Translations under genes and position numbers: made by a program
Notes under the pieces: generated by a model
The model's input: only the letters and a program-made list of their open reading frames with translations
Told to the model about the DNA's origin: nothing
Database searches by the model: none
Part shown: positions 41,430 through 50,029 of the stretch, one piece after another
Layout of the letters: each line of letters begins with the position of its first letter
Position numbering within the stretch: position 1 is the stretch's first letter
Assembly: GCA_005885405.1 (NCBI GenBank)
Contig: VAYN01000008.1
Location: forward strand, 46,922 to 108,133
Length of the DNA stretch: 61,212 nt
Direction: 5' to 3'
Source of the DNA: Actinomycetota bacterium
GTDB taxonomy: Bacteria; Actinomycetota; Thermoleophilia; Solirubrobacterales; 70-9

Positions 41430-42461
41430 ATGGAGATCGCCTGCGTCATTGACGAACGAGTGGCGTCTCCGCCGCGCCCGGATCGTGCCGGGGGGCTTCG
41501 GTCCGGGCGCGCCGATCTTCCTGACCCGGTCGAAGCTGCCGAGCTGAACGAGGAGATGGTGGGGGCGCTGGAATCGCTCGGCGCCGCCGTCGAGTCCGAG
41601 CGGCCGGGAGAGGCGTTCTTCGCTCTCGACGGACTCCGTGGCCTCTACGGCGGCTCTTCCGCCGGCGTCCTGGTGGCGGCACGGGAGGCAGTCGGCGAGG
41701 GGAAGGCGCTTGCCGCCGGCCGAACCCGCTTCGCCGCTTTCCTCGCCGCCGGCGAGTGGCCGCGGCCGGTCCCCGTAGCGGCGCTGGAGCCGCGTCTGCG
41801 CTGCAGCGAGCGTGAGGCTAAGGCGCTGGTCGAGGCGCTGCGCTGCCTCGGGATCGAGAGCCTGAGCGCGTTTGCCCGGCTCTCCGCGGACCATGTCGCC
41901 GACCGCTTCGGACCGCTCGGTGCCGAAGCGTTGCGCCTCTGCCACGGGGAGGAGGAGTCGCTGCGGCCGCGGGTCCCCCACGAGGAGCTTGTTGAGGAGA
42001 TCGAGCTGCCGGAAGGGACCGCCGGGCGCCAGCTCGACCGCGCGCTCGAGCTCCTCGTCGACCGGCTGCTGGCGGTGCCGCAGCGGCTGGGCAGGACCCT
42101 GCTCGGCCTGCGTCTCGGCGCCCGCCTCGCCGCCGGCGGCAGCTGGAGCGTCGAGCAGGGCCTCGGCCGCCCCAGCGCCTCGCCAAAGGTGCTGCGGGGC
42201 GTCCTCGCTCCCCGCCTCGAGGAGCTCCCCGGGCCGGCGACGGCGCTGCGGCTGCGAGCGGTCGGCCTTGGTCCGCCTGCCCGCGACCAGCTCGAGCTCT
42301 CAGTTGGCGGCAGCGAGCCCCGTCGTCGTCGCCTCGGCGCTGCGGTGCGGGAGGTGCGGGCGGTGCAGGGCGCCGAGGCGCTGCTGAAGATCCTCCCCGT
42401 CGACAGCGCCTCCCGAGTGCCGGAGCGCTGGGCGATGCTGACTCCCTACCCCGAACTCTGA
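41430..42461 (+). CDS. imuB: ImuB-like Y-family polymerase protein, shortened N-terminus
   Basis: 343 residues from the ATG just after the LexA box (MEIACVI). An ATG at 41403 with a GGAG ribosome binding site would put the box inside the coding region. ImuB proteins are usually about 500 residues. After the first six residues, about 90 residues of palm/catalytic core appear to be missing; similarity resumes at VGALESLGAAVESERPGEAF, ALDGLRGLYGG. The later parts are complete: TRFAAFLAAGEWPRPVPVAA, helix-hairpin-helix LRCLGIESLSAFARLSADHV, and a little-finger-like end. ImuB is catalytically inactive and works as an adaptor between DnaE2 and the sliding clamp, so the loss may be tolerated. No imuA' precedes it. 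Confidence 0.75.
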   Translation: MEIACVIDERVASPPRPDRAGGLRSGRADLPDPVEAAELNEEMVGALESLGAAVESERPGEAFFALDGLRGLYGGSSAGVLVAAREAVGEGKALAAGRTRFAAFLAAGEWPRPVPVAALEPRLRCSEREAKALVEALRCLGIESLSAFARLSADHVADRFGPLGAEALRLCHGEEESLRPRVPHEELVEEIELPEGTAGRQLDRALELLVDRLLAVPQRLGRTLLGLRLGARLAAGGSWSVEQGLGRPSASPKVLRGVLAPRLEELPGPATALRLRAVGLGPPARDQLELSVGGSEPRRRRLGAAVREVRAVQGAEALLKILPVDSASRVPERWAMLTPYPEL

Positions 42462-42706
42462 TGCCCGGCCTTCGCCGCCTCTACGCCCCCCAACGGGTGG
42501 CGGTCCGAACCGACCCCCGCGGCGCCCCGACAACGGTCGAGGGGGCGACAGTCGAGGCCGTCCGCGAGGAGTGGTTGGTCGAGGACCGCTGGTGGACGCC
42601 GCAGCCGCTGCGCCGCCACTACTTCGAGTTGGCGCTGCGCGACGGTCGCGCCCTCACCGTCTTCCGTACCGACCGGGCCCAGCGCTGGTACCGGCAGCGG
42701 GCCTGA
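42461..42706 (+). CDS. Small DUF6504-type protein of the mutagenesis cassette
   Basis: An 81-residue protein; the ATG overlaps the imuB stop (TGATG). EEWLVEDRWWTPQPLRRHYF and LTVFRTDRAQRWYRQRA are the Trp/Tyr/Arg-rich pattern found between imuB and dnaE2, sometimes fused to ImuB. Its conserved place in the cassette suggests a structural role in the mutasome (inference). The dnaE2 ATG follows 16 bases after its stop. Confidence 0.75.
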   Translation: MPGLRRLYAPQRVAVRTDPRGAPTTVEGATVEAVREEWLVEDRWWTPQPLRRHYFELALRDGRALTVFRTDRAQRWYRQRA

Positions 42707-42721
42707 GGCTGAAGGGGATCT

Positions 42722-45700
42722 ATGTACGTCGAGCTCCACGCGCACTCCGCCTTCTCCTTCCTCGACGGCGCCTCGACCCCGATGGAGCTGGCCGCCGCGG
42801 CGGCCGCCCAGGGGTACCCCGCCTTCGCCCTCACCGACCACGACGGCGTCTGGGGCTCGATGGAGTTCGCGCACGCCTGCAAGAGCTTTGGCGTCCGCCC
42901 GATCACCGGCGCCGAGTTGACGCTTCGAGGCGACCGCCACATCACCCTGCTGGCCGAAGACGAGAGCGGCTACCGGAACCTCTGCCAGCTGCTGACCGCC
43001 GCTCACGCGCACACGCGGGACAACACGCCGCGGAGCGCGATGCAGCCCTGGGCGACGCTCGAGCAGGTGGAGGAGCATGCGGAGGGGTTGATCTGTCTCT
43101 CGGGCTGTGCTCGTGATGGGATCGCTGCGGGGGCATTCGAACGGGGGGACACCGCTGAGGGCGAGGAGCTGGCCCGCCGCCTCCTCGCCGCCTTCGGGCG
43201 CGACCGCTTCCGGGTCGAGCTGCAGCGTCCTTACTGGCGGCGCGATCGCGCCCGCAACCGCTGGTTGGCCCTGCTCGCCGAGCGCCTTGGCGTCCCCTGC
43301 GTTGCCACGGGCAACGTCCACGCCCACGACCGCCGCCGGGCGCCGCTGCAGGACGCGCTGGTCGCGATCGGCCGCTGCGAGACCCTGGAGGAGTCCGAGC
43401 CCTTCCGCCGCGGCAACTCCACCTCGGCCCTGACCTCGCCGGCGGCGATGGCCGCCCGCTTCGCCGAATACCCCGAGGCGGTCGCCGAGACCGAGCGCCT
43501 CGCCGAGCGCCTGCGCTTCGACCTCACCGAGCAGCTCGGCTACCGCTATCCCGGCAGCGAGGACGCCGGGGCCGACGCCGAGCTCGCCCGCGTCTGCAAC
43601 CACCACCTCGGTGAGCGCTACGCCGGCAGCGCCCGCCTGCTGGAGGCGCAGTGGCGGCTGGAGGAGGAGCTGGCGACGATCCGCAAGCTCGACCTCTCTG
43701 GTTTCTTCCTCCTCCACCGCGACCTGCTCGAGCTGGCGCGCGAGGTCGCCGCCGAGGTCCGCGGGCCGGAGTCGGCGCGCCAGGTGCTGCCGCCGGGACG
43801 GGGGCGCGGCTCCAGCGTCAGCTCGATCGTCTGCTACCTGACCGGCCTCTCCCACGTTGACCCAGTCGAGGCCGACCTCTTCTCCGGCCGCTTCCTCAAC
43901 GAGGAAACGACCTCGATGCCGGACATCGACCTCGACTTTCCGCGGGACATCCGCGAGGTCCTGATCCCGCGCGCGCACGATCGCTACGGGCGGGACCGCT
44001 CAGCCCTCGTCGCCGCCTTCCCGACCTACCGGCCGAAGGGCGCCGTCCGCGACCTCGGCAAGGCCCTGGGTTTGCCGCCGGCTGAGATCGACCGGGTGGC
44101 GAAGACCGCCAACTTCTACGGCGACGCGAAGGAGATCGAGCGCGACCTGGTCGCGGCACTGGGAGGGGAGCGGTCCAAGGAGCCGCGTTGGCGGACCCTG
44201 CTGAGGCTTGCTGAGGAGATCATGGGGCTGCCGCGCCACTCCTCCCAGCACCCGGGCGGGATGGTGATCTCGTCGCGGCCGCTCGTCGAGCTCGTCCTCA
44301 AGATCGACCTGCTGGGGTTGGGGATGCTCTCGGCGGTCGAGCGCTGCGTCGAGGAGATCGGCCGCGCCCGCGGCGAACGGCTCGACCTCTCGCGGATCCC
44401 GCTCGACGACGAAGAGACCTTCGAATCGATTCGCGCCGCCGACACCACCGGCGTCTTCCAAATCGAGAGCCGGGCACAGATGGGGATGCTGCCGCGGACC
44501 CAACCCCGCGATCTCGACGACGTCATCGTCCAGGTGGCGCTGGTGCGGCCGGGACCGATCCAAGGCGGCGCAATCCACCCCTATATAGAGAGGCGCCGGC
44601 TGCGCCGCGAAAATCCCGACTACAAGATCCCCTACGAGCACCCGCTGCTGGAGCCGGTGCTGGAGGAGACGCTGGGAACGATCGTCTTCCAGGAGCAGGT
44701 GATCGAGGTGGCGATGGCGCTCTCCGGTTTTTCCTCCTCCGAAGCTGAGGGGCTGCGGCGGGCGATGAGCCGCAAGCGCTCCGAGGCGGCGATCGAAGAG
44801 CACCGGCGGCGCTTCCTCTCCGGCGCCGCAGCCAACGGCGTCTCCGAGAAGGTCGCCGAACGGGTCTGGGACCAGATCAAGGGCTTCTCCGGCTTCGGTT
44901 TCCCGAAGGCCCACTCGGCCGCCTTCGGCCTGCTCGCCTACCAGTCGGCCTGGTTGCGGATCCACTACGGGCCCGAGTTCCTCTGCTCGCTGCTGAACGA
45001 GCAGCCGATGGGCTTCTACCCACCGGACTCGCTCGTCCACGAGGCGCAGCGGCGGGGGATCCGGGTGGCGCCGCCGTGCGCCAACCGCAGTCGCGTGCTC
45101 TGCCACGTCGAATCGCCGCGTACAGAGGATGGCGTCCGCGGCGGGCTGGTGGTCCGGGTCGGGCTCGGCTACGTCAAGGGGGTGAAGGAGGAGGAGATGG
45201 AGGCGCTGGTCTCAGAGCGCGAACGCGCCGGCCCCTACACCGGGATCGCCGAGCTCGCCTCCCGCTCCGGCGCCGGGCTGCCGAACCTCGAGCGCCTCGC
45301 CTGGGCCGGGGCGCTCGACGGGGTCCCCGTCTCCGCCGGCGAAGGCGATCGGCGCGAGGCGCTCTGGCGCGTCGGCGTCACCGGCGCCGGCCAGACCCAC
45401 GGCAACGGCACCCAGCTGGCGCTGCCGATGGAGCCGCCCGAGCCCCCGAAACTGGAGCAGCTGGGAGAGTGGGGGAAGCTGGTCGCCGACTACCGCTCGA
45501 CCGGGATGAGCGTCGACGCGCACCCGTTGGCGCTGCTGCGCCCGGGCCTCGACCCGAAGCTGGTCCGCAGCTCCGACCTGAAGCAGATCGACCACGGCAC
45601 CACGGTCGAGATCGCCGGCATGGTCACCGCCCGCCAGCGGCCCGAGACCGCCAACGGCGTCACCTTCCTGCTGCTCGAGGACGAGCGCGGCTCGGTCAAC

Positions 45701-45934
45701 CTCGTCGTCCCGCCGCCGGTCTACGAGCGCCGCCGCCCCCTCGTCCGCACCGCCCCCCTGCTCCGCGCCCGCGGCCGCCTCGAGCGCCGCGAAGGCACCG
45801 TCAACGTCGTCGTCAGCGAGTTGGCGCCGCTGCGGTGGCAGCGTCCCCGTGCGGATCGAGCGATTGCCCCCACAGCACCCGATGAAGCTGTCGCAGGCAT
45901 TCGTCGAGCAGTCGAGCGTCACCCCTGGCGGTGA
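42722..45934 (+). CDS. dnaE2: Error-prone DNA polymerase III alpha subunit DnaE2
   Basis: A 1070-residue protein with AAGGGG before ATG. PHP domain: YVELHAHSAFSFLDGAS and ALTDHDGVWG. Polymerase core: MPDIDLDFPRDIREVL and VQVALVRPGPIQGGAIHPY; FQEQVIEVAMALSGFS; SGFGFPKAHSAAFGLLAYQS. The OB-fold end holds VTARQRPETANGVTFLLLED. DnaE2 copies damaged templates with ImuB during the SOS response. The last 35 or so residues (from about WQRPRADRAI) lie antisense over the 3' end of the opposing regulator gene by 122 bases, so the native stop may have been lost and the tail recruited from the neighbour. Confidence 0.95.
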   Translation: MYVELHAHSAFSFLDGASTPMELAAAAAAQGYPAFALTDHDGVWGSMEFAHACKSFGVRPITGAELTLRGDRHITLLAEDESGYRNLCQLLTAAHAHTRDNTPRSAMQPWATLEQVEEHAEGLICLSGCARDGIAAGAFERGDTAEGEELARRLLAAFGRDRFRVELQRPYWRRDRARNRWLALLAERLGVPCVATGNVHAHDRRRAPLQDALVAIGRCETLEESEPFRRGNSTSALTSPAAMAARFAEYPEAVAETERLAERLRFDLTEQLGYRYPGSEDAGADAELARVCNHHLGERYAGSARLLEAQWRLEEELATIRKLDLSGFFLLHRDLLELAREVAAEVRGPESARQVLPPGRGRGSSVSSIVCYLTGLSHVDPVEADLFSGRFLNEETTSMPDIDLDFPRDIREVLIPRAHDRYGRDRSALVAAFPTYRPKGAVRDLGKALGLPPAEIDRVAKTANFYGDAKEIERDLVAALGGERSKEPRWRTLLRLAEEIMGLPRHSSQHPGGMVISSRPLVELVLKIDLLGLGMLSAVERCVEEIGRARGERLDLSRIPLDDEETFESIRAADTTGVFQIESRAQMGMLPRTQPRDLDDVIVQVALVRPGPIQGGAIHPYIERRRLRRENPDYKIPYEHPLLEPVLEETLGTIVFQEQVIEVAMALSGFSSSEAEGLRRAMSRKRSEAAIEEHRRRFLSGAAANGVSEKVAERVWDQIKGFSGFGFPKAHSAAFGLLAYQSAWLRIHYGPEFLCSLLNEQPMGFYPPDSLVHEAQRRGIRVAPPCANRSRVLCHVESPRTEDGVRGGLVVRVGLGYVKGVKEEEMEALVSERERAGPYTGIAELASRSGAGLPNLERLAWAGALDGVPVSAGEGDRREALWRVGVTGAGQTHGNGTQLALPMEPPEPPKLEQLGEWGKLVADYRSTGMSVDAHPLALLRPGLDPKLVRSSDLKQIDHGTTVEIAGMVTARQRPETANGVTFLLLEDERGSVNLVVPPPVYERRRPLVRTAPLLRARGRLERREGTVNVVVSELAPLRWQRPRADRAIAPTAPDEAVAGIRRAVERHPWR

Positions 45935-46820
45935 GGTCTTTCTGCGGCCCGTCGAGGATCGAGTCGACCCAGACGGCGACGTGCCCTTGGGCGACGCTGT
46001 CGATCTTCGCCTTCGGCCCTGGGCAGATGATCACGGAGCCGCCGTCGCCTACTTCCGCCCAGACCCTCTCCTCCTCGGCACCGCTGTCGCCGCGAGGCGA
46101 GACCTTCAACTCGAAGCTCTTCCCCGGGTGCTCGGGAAGCGAGACGAGGGGCAGCAACGTGCGGATCAAACCGGCCGCCTCGCCCGAAGTCAGACCCGCC
46201 GTTCCCTTCGGCACCACGTGCCGCCGGCGCCAGCGGCCGATGCCCGCGATCAGCGCCATCGCCCGCCGCGCTTTCTCGGTCAGCGCAAAACGACGGCGCC
46301 GCGTCCCTTCGGTTGTCTCGTCGATGAAGCCGGCGATCGAGAATAGGCTGGCGCGCCGGCTTACCTGATGGAAGCTGAGATCGTGGTCGCCCTGCGAGAG
46401 CTCGGTCAGCGACCGCTCGCCCAGGTTCAAAGCCCCGATCATCCCCGATTCCCAGAGGTCCGCAACCAGAGCGAACGAGCCCCATTCGTGGGCGCCGATC
46501 TCGCCGTTGGGAAGCCGCCCGAGGGAGGCGTCGGCATAAGCATCGACCAGCTCGGCAAGCTCTCGGCCGCAGGGCTCGGTCAGACGGTGGACCACCTTCG
46601 AGGGCACTCCGGGCTCCTCTTCCCGCTCGACGATCCCCAGCTCCGCCAGCTTCGCCGCGTACCGATAGATCGTCCGCGGCGCGTACCCCGGCACCCGTTC
46701 GGTCAGCTCCTTCGTCCGCAGCGGCCCCTCCCGCAGCGCCATCAGGATCGAGCCGCTGGCGCCTGCTCCAAGCAGACGCAAAACCCCCGTGATCGTCAAG
46801 TCCGAGTCCCGAACAGTCAT
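45813..46820 (-). CDS. Double winged-helix transcriptional regulator, copy 2
   Basis: About 335 residues from the ATG at 46820 with GGCGCGGGG upstream; the frame extends to 46943 but that part lacks similarity to copy 3. First winged helix: LLGAGASGSILMALREGPLR, TKELTERVPGYAPRTIYRYA, KLAELGIVEREEEPGVPSKV. The second lies near 125-205 (LGERSLTELSQGDHDLSFHQ, VSRRASLFSIAGFIDE). The C-terminal domain has WAEVGDGGSVIICPG and ends LLDECLRQLHRVLWG. It is strongly similar to copy 3 at 55705-56724 and more distantly to copy 1. The 3' end overlaps dnaE2 convergently; an 18-bp palindrome lies about 110 bases upstream of the start. Confidence 0.85.
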   Translation of the reverse strand: MTVRDSDLTITGVLRLLGAGASGSILMALREGPLRTKELTERVPGYAPRTIYRYAAKLAELGIVEREEEPGVPSKVVHRLTEPCGRELAELVDAYADASLGRLPNGEIGAHEWGSFALVADLWESGMIGALNLGERSLTELSQGDHDLSFHQVSRRASLFSIAGFIDETTEGTRRRRFALTEKARRAMALIAGIGRWRRRHVVPKGTAGLTSGEAAGLIRTLLPLVSLPEHPGKSFELKVSPRGDSGAEEERVWAEVGDGGSVIICPGPKAKIDSVAQGHVAVWVDSILDGPQKDLTARGDARLLDECLRQLHRVLWGQSLDPHGDAATAAAPTR

Positions 46821-46927
46821 CCCCGCGCCTATGTCGAATTTGTCCCCGCTAAAGACTCCGACTGGTGCGGCCGAGAATAGTCGGGCTTTTTCCCTGCGTA
46901 GAAGGGGAAAAGAGTGACTCCGTTTGC

Positions 46928-46945
46928 GGGTGACATCTGTCACCC
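46928..46945. promoter_or_regulatory. 18-bp palindromic candidate operator
   Basis: GGGTGACA-TC-TGTCACCC: perfect 8-bp arms with a 2-base centre, between the regulator gene (reverse) and the sigma-factor relic (forward). A weaker relative, GGGTGACATTTGGCACTC, lies at 18614-18631. Confidence 0.45.
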
Positions 46946-46983
46946 CGAAAGCCCGTTGCTAGCTTCGGGCGGCGTCTTCCACG

Positions 46984-47519
46984 GCGAGACCCGACGAAGC
47001 CGAGTTCGAGCAGCTTGTTGAGCCCTACCGCCGGGAGCTGCACGCCCACTGCTACCGGATGCTCGGATCCCTGCAATGGGCCGAAGGGCGATCCGCAGGC
47101 GCCGCCCGGCGAGCCGGTCGCCGGGGAGTCTGGGTCGAGCCCTACCCCGACGAGATGCTCGAGGTCGAGGACGGCTATGCCTCACCGGACGCCTCTTATG
47201 AGGAGCGCGAGGCGGTGGAGCTCGCCTTCATCGCCGCGATGCAGCACCTGCCGCGTGGCGCTGGCGGCACCGGCCGACTCTCGCAAACGGACAACTCGCG
47301 GTCGGCACTTATACCTGGATGGAGCAGGAGAAAACGCACGTTCCGTTCTCCCTCGATGTGCTCACTTTGGAGGGTGATCGGATCAAGGAAGTGACCGCCT
47401 TTGTCGTCAGGCCAGCGGATACCGAGGACGGCTATGCTCGCTGGCCAGACCGCGCTGCCGACCCCAGGCGCGTGGAGGCCGTCTTCCGGCGTTTCGGCCT
47501 GCCGGACCACGTTGATTGA
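46984..47519 (+). pseudogene. ECF sigma factor (SigJ-like, with SnoaL-like tail) with internal deletions
   Basis: Three recognisable pieces remain in order. The first is a sigma-2 start, EAEFEQLVEPYRRELHAHCY followed by RMLGSLQ (46996 onward). The second is a linker and sigma-4 start, VWVEPYPDEMLEVEDGYASP, then EREAVELAFIAAMQHLP. The third, in another phase, is the C-terminal half NGQLAVGTYTWMEQEKTHVP to RRFGLPDHVD with a stop at 47519. Between pieces 1 and 2 most of sigma-2/3 is gone, and between 2 and 3 the sigma-4 helix-turn-helix and part of the SnoaL-like domain are gone, with a phase change. The remaining frames cannot make a working sigma factor. Confidence 0.75.
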
Positions 47520-47563
47520 CGTAGGCGGCGATTAGTTCCCGCCAGTCCAGGAGTCCTACCTGC

Positions 47564-49045
47564 ATGAACACCATCGATAACGACCGCACCCGTTGGCTCG
47601 CCCTCTACGTCCTCTGCGCGGGGATGCTGATGATCGTCCTCGACGCGACGATCGTCAACGTCGCCCTGCCCTCGATCCAGGACGATCTCGGCTTCTCCCA
47701 GAACAACCTCGCCTGGGTGATCAACGCCTACATGATCCCGTTCGGGGGGCTGCTTCTCCTGGCCGGGCGGATGGGCGACCTGCTGGGCCAGCGCCGCGTC
47801 TTCCTCGTCGGGCTGACGATCTTCACCGCCGCCTCGCTGCTCTGCGCCGCCTCGCAGAACCAGGAGATGCTGGTCGGCGCCCGCTTCATCCAGGGCTTCG
47901 GCGGCGCGCTCGCTTCGGCGGTGATCCTGGGAATGATCGTGACGATGTTCCCCGAACCGGCGGCGCAGGCGAAAGCGATCGGCGTCTACGGCTTCGTCGC
48001 CTCCGCCGGCGGCTCGATCGGGCTGCTGCTGGGCGGCGTCCTCACCGACGCGATCAGTTGGCACTGGATCTTCTTCATCAACCTGCCGATCGGGATCGCC
48101 GTCGCCATCCTCGCGAAACGCGTCGTCGCCAACCCTGAAGGGATCGGGCTCAGCGAGGGCGCCGACTTCCCCGGAGCGGTGCTGCTGACGAGCTCCTTGA
48201 TGCTCGGCGTCTTCACGATCCTGCAGATCGAGAACTGGGGCTGGGGCGACAGCCGCACGCTCATTCTCAGCGCGATCTCAGCCGTTCTGCTGGCCCTGTT
48301 CATCTTCCGCCAAGCGCGGATTGCCAATCCGCTGATGCCGCTGCGGCTCTTCCGTTCCCGCAACGTCGCCGGCTCCAACGTCCTCCAGGCGCTCCTCGTC
48401 GCCGGCATGTTCGGGATGTTCTTCCTTGGCGCTCTCTACCTGCAACGCGTGCTCGGCTACAGCCCGCTCGAGGTCGGCCTCGCCTTCTTGCCGACGACGA
48501 TCGTGATGGGCGGTCTCTCCCTCGGCCTCTCGGAAAAGCTGATCATGCGCTTCGGCCCCCGCACGACCCTGATCCCCGGCGTCTGTCTCGTAGTCGTCGC
48601 CCTCCTCCTCTTTGCCCGCACCCCGGTCGACGGCAACTACTTCACCGACCTGTTGCCGCCCTTCCTGCTGATCGGCATCGGCGTCGGCACTTCGTTCCCG
48701 GCGATCATGACCCTGGCGATGTCGGGAGCAACTCCGGAGGACGCCGGCCTCGCCTCCGGCCTCGTCAACACCAGCATGCAGGTGGGCGGCTCGATCGGCC
48801 TGGCGGTCCTCGCGACCCTCTCCACCGAGCGCACCAACTCCCTCCTCGCCGACGGCGAGGGCCAGCTAGAGGCACTCAACGCCGGATACCACGTCGCCTA
48901 TCTGATCGGCGCCGGCCTGGCGGCGATCGCCGTCGCGATTGCAGTCTTCGTCCTGCGCTCGCCGCGGCCGGAGGAGATGCCGGTGCACCAAGATGCCGAG
49001 GCGCCGCAGGCGCAGCCAGACCCGGCTCTCTCAGAAGTCGGCTGA
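47564..49045 (+). CDS. MFS multidrug exporter, DHA2 (EmrB/QacA) family
   Basis: A 493-residue protein with 14 predicted membrane helices, the DHA2 number. Motifs: VLDATIVNVALPSIQDDLG in helix 1 (motif D1), LLLLAGRMGDLLGQRRVFLV (motif A) between helices 2 and 3, and GFVASAGGSIGLLLGGVLTD (motif C, antiporter). The second half has GLASGLVNTSMQVGGSIGLA. Proton-driven export of drugs or metabolites is the family role; the substrate is unknown. AGGAG lies ten bases before the ATG. No dedicated regulator is adjacent, only the sigma-factor relic upstream. Confidence 0.9.
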   Translation: MNTIDNDRTRWLALYVLCAGMLMIVLDATIVNVALPSIQDDLGFSQNNLAWVINAYMIPFGGLLLLAGRMGDLLGQRRVFLVGLTIFTAASLLCAASQNQEMLVGARFIQGFGGALASAVILGMIVTMFPEPAAQAKAIGVYGFVASAGGSIGLLLGGVLTDAISWHWIFFINLPIGIAVAILAKRVVANPEGIGLSEGADFPGAVLLTSSLMLGVFTILQIENWGWGDSRTLILSAISAVLLALFIFRQARIANPLMPLRLFRSRNVAGSNVLQALLVAGMFGMFFLGALYLQRVLGYSPLEVGLAFLPTTIVMGGLSLGLSEKLIMRFGPRTTLIPGVCLVVVALLLFARTPVDGNYFTDLLPPFLLIGIGVGTSFPAIMTLAMSGATPEDAGLASGLVNTSMQVGGSIGLAVLATLSTERTNSLLADGEGQLEALNAGYHVAYLIGAGLAAIAVAIAVFVLRSPRPEEMPVHQDAEAPQAQPDPALSEVG

Positions 49046-49103
49046 ACTAACCGCGCTCCACCCAGGCCCGATTCGTCTTTCGGATCTGGGGAACTAGGAT
49101 CGG

Positions 49104-49355
49104 ATGATGCCGTCGCAGGAGAAGAAACCGGTCAACTGGCGCGCCTGGCTCGTCGGCATTCTCAGCGCCCTGGTCCTGATCGTTGCCCTGCAGAACTCGC
49201 AGGAGGTCAGCTTCGAGGTGCTCTTCGCCAGCTTCAAGGCGCCCCTGATCGTGATCATCCTCCTGGCGGCGGCGATCGGGATGCTGATCGGCTACATCGC
49301 TCCGCTGGTTCGCCGTCACCGCCACGAGGAGCGGCGGCAGCTGCAAAAGGATTAG
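49104..49355 (+). CDS. LapA-domain (DUF1049) small membrane protein
   Basis: An 83-residue protein with two membrane helices (about 14-30 and 45-65) joined by QNSQEVSFEVLFASFKAPL, the LapA-type hairpin, then a basic tail (RRHRHEERRQLQKD). Two adjacent ATGs occur at the start. LapA/YciM-like proteins help lipid or envelope assembly in proteobacteria; in actinobacteria the role is unknown. The 3' end overlaps the opposing gene by four bases. Confidence 0.75.
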   Translation: MMPSQEKKPVNWRAWLVGILSALVLIVALQNSQEVSFEVLFASFKAPLIVIILLAAAIGMLIGYIAPLVRRHRHEERRQLQKD

Positions 49356-49954
49356 GCGGCGACCGGGGCGGCGCGGGTGAAGAGCTCTCGCGACGGGATC
49401 CCGATTACCTCGCCTTCGAACCGCTTCTGGTTTCCGTAGACGAGCCAGGTGGTGTCGATTTCGCCGATGTCGAGATCAAGGCGCAGCTCGTCTTCGTGCT
49501 CTTCGAGATGCTCGATGTGGGTGAGACCGGCGTCGTAGCGACCGGCTAGTAGCTCCTCGCCGACCACCGGCTTGGAGACGACATCGATGATCTCGTCCCA
49601 CTGGGAGAGGTCGACGTAGCCCTTCGTCGCCGGCACGATCCCCAACGAGCGGGGCCGCTCGACCTCGCGCCGGCTCAGCACCACCAAGTGCTTGGTCGGG
49701 TAAATAAAGGTGTCGACGACGAAGACCTCCTTCCAGTAGCGCTCGGTCACCTCGTGGACCTTCGGATGGGCGCTGCACTGGACGAGAAAGGCGTCCTCGC
49801 GGCCGCGAATCCGCTCGAGGCCGTCGAGGAAGTCGGCGATGTACTCGATCTCGAAATCAGCGACGCCCTGGAACTCCATATAGCGCCGCACCGCCCGCTC
49901 ATGGCAGGTGCCCTCGGGTCCAAGGGTGACGATCGTTATTCCCGCGCTTGCCAT
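49352..49954 (-). CDS. Prephenate decarboxylase-like protein (BacA/prephenate-dehydratase fold)
   Basis: About 200 residues from an ATG at 49954 (MASAGITIVTLGPEGTC); a start at 49987 is possible, and neither has a clear ribosome binding site. The opening TLGPEGTCHERAV and the later VPATKGYVDL and AGRYDAGLTHIEHL are the pattern of the periplasmic-binding-like prephenate dehydratase domain. The length and lack of an ACT regulatory domain fit bacilysin BacA-type prephenate decarboxylases better than PheA. No other bacilysin-like genes are nearby, so the biochemical role is open. Confidence 0.65.
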   Translation of the reverse strand: MASAGITIVTLGPEGTCHERAVRRYMEFQGVADFEIEYIADFLDGLERIRGREDAFLVQCSAHPKVHEVTERYWKEVFVVDTFIYPTKHLVVLSRREVERPRSLGIVPATKGYVDLSQWDEIIDVVSKPVVGEELLAGRYDAGLTHIEHLEEHEDELRLDLDIGEIDTTWLVYGNQKRFEGEVIGIPSRELFTRAAPVAA

Positions 49955-50029
49955 CGAGTACGCAAGATTAGTCGAGCAAAGAAACATTGCAAGCTGGCTG
50001 AGACTTCGCTGGTCGGGTATAGAAGCGGC

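Noticed and set aside
42446-43978. 510-codon reverse-strand frame under dnaE2
   Set aside because: Antisense to the PHP and polymerase motifs of dnaE2; no ribosome binding site or domain.
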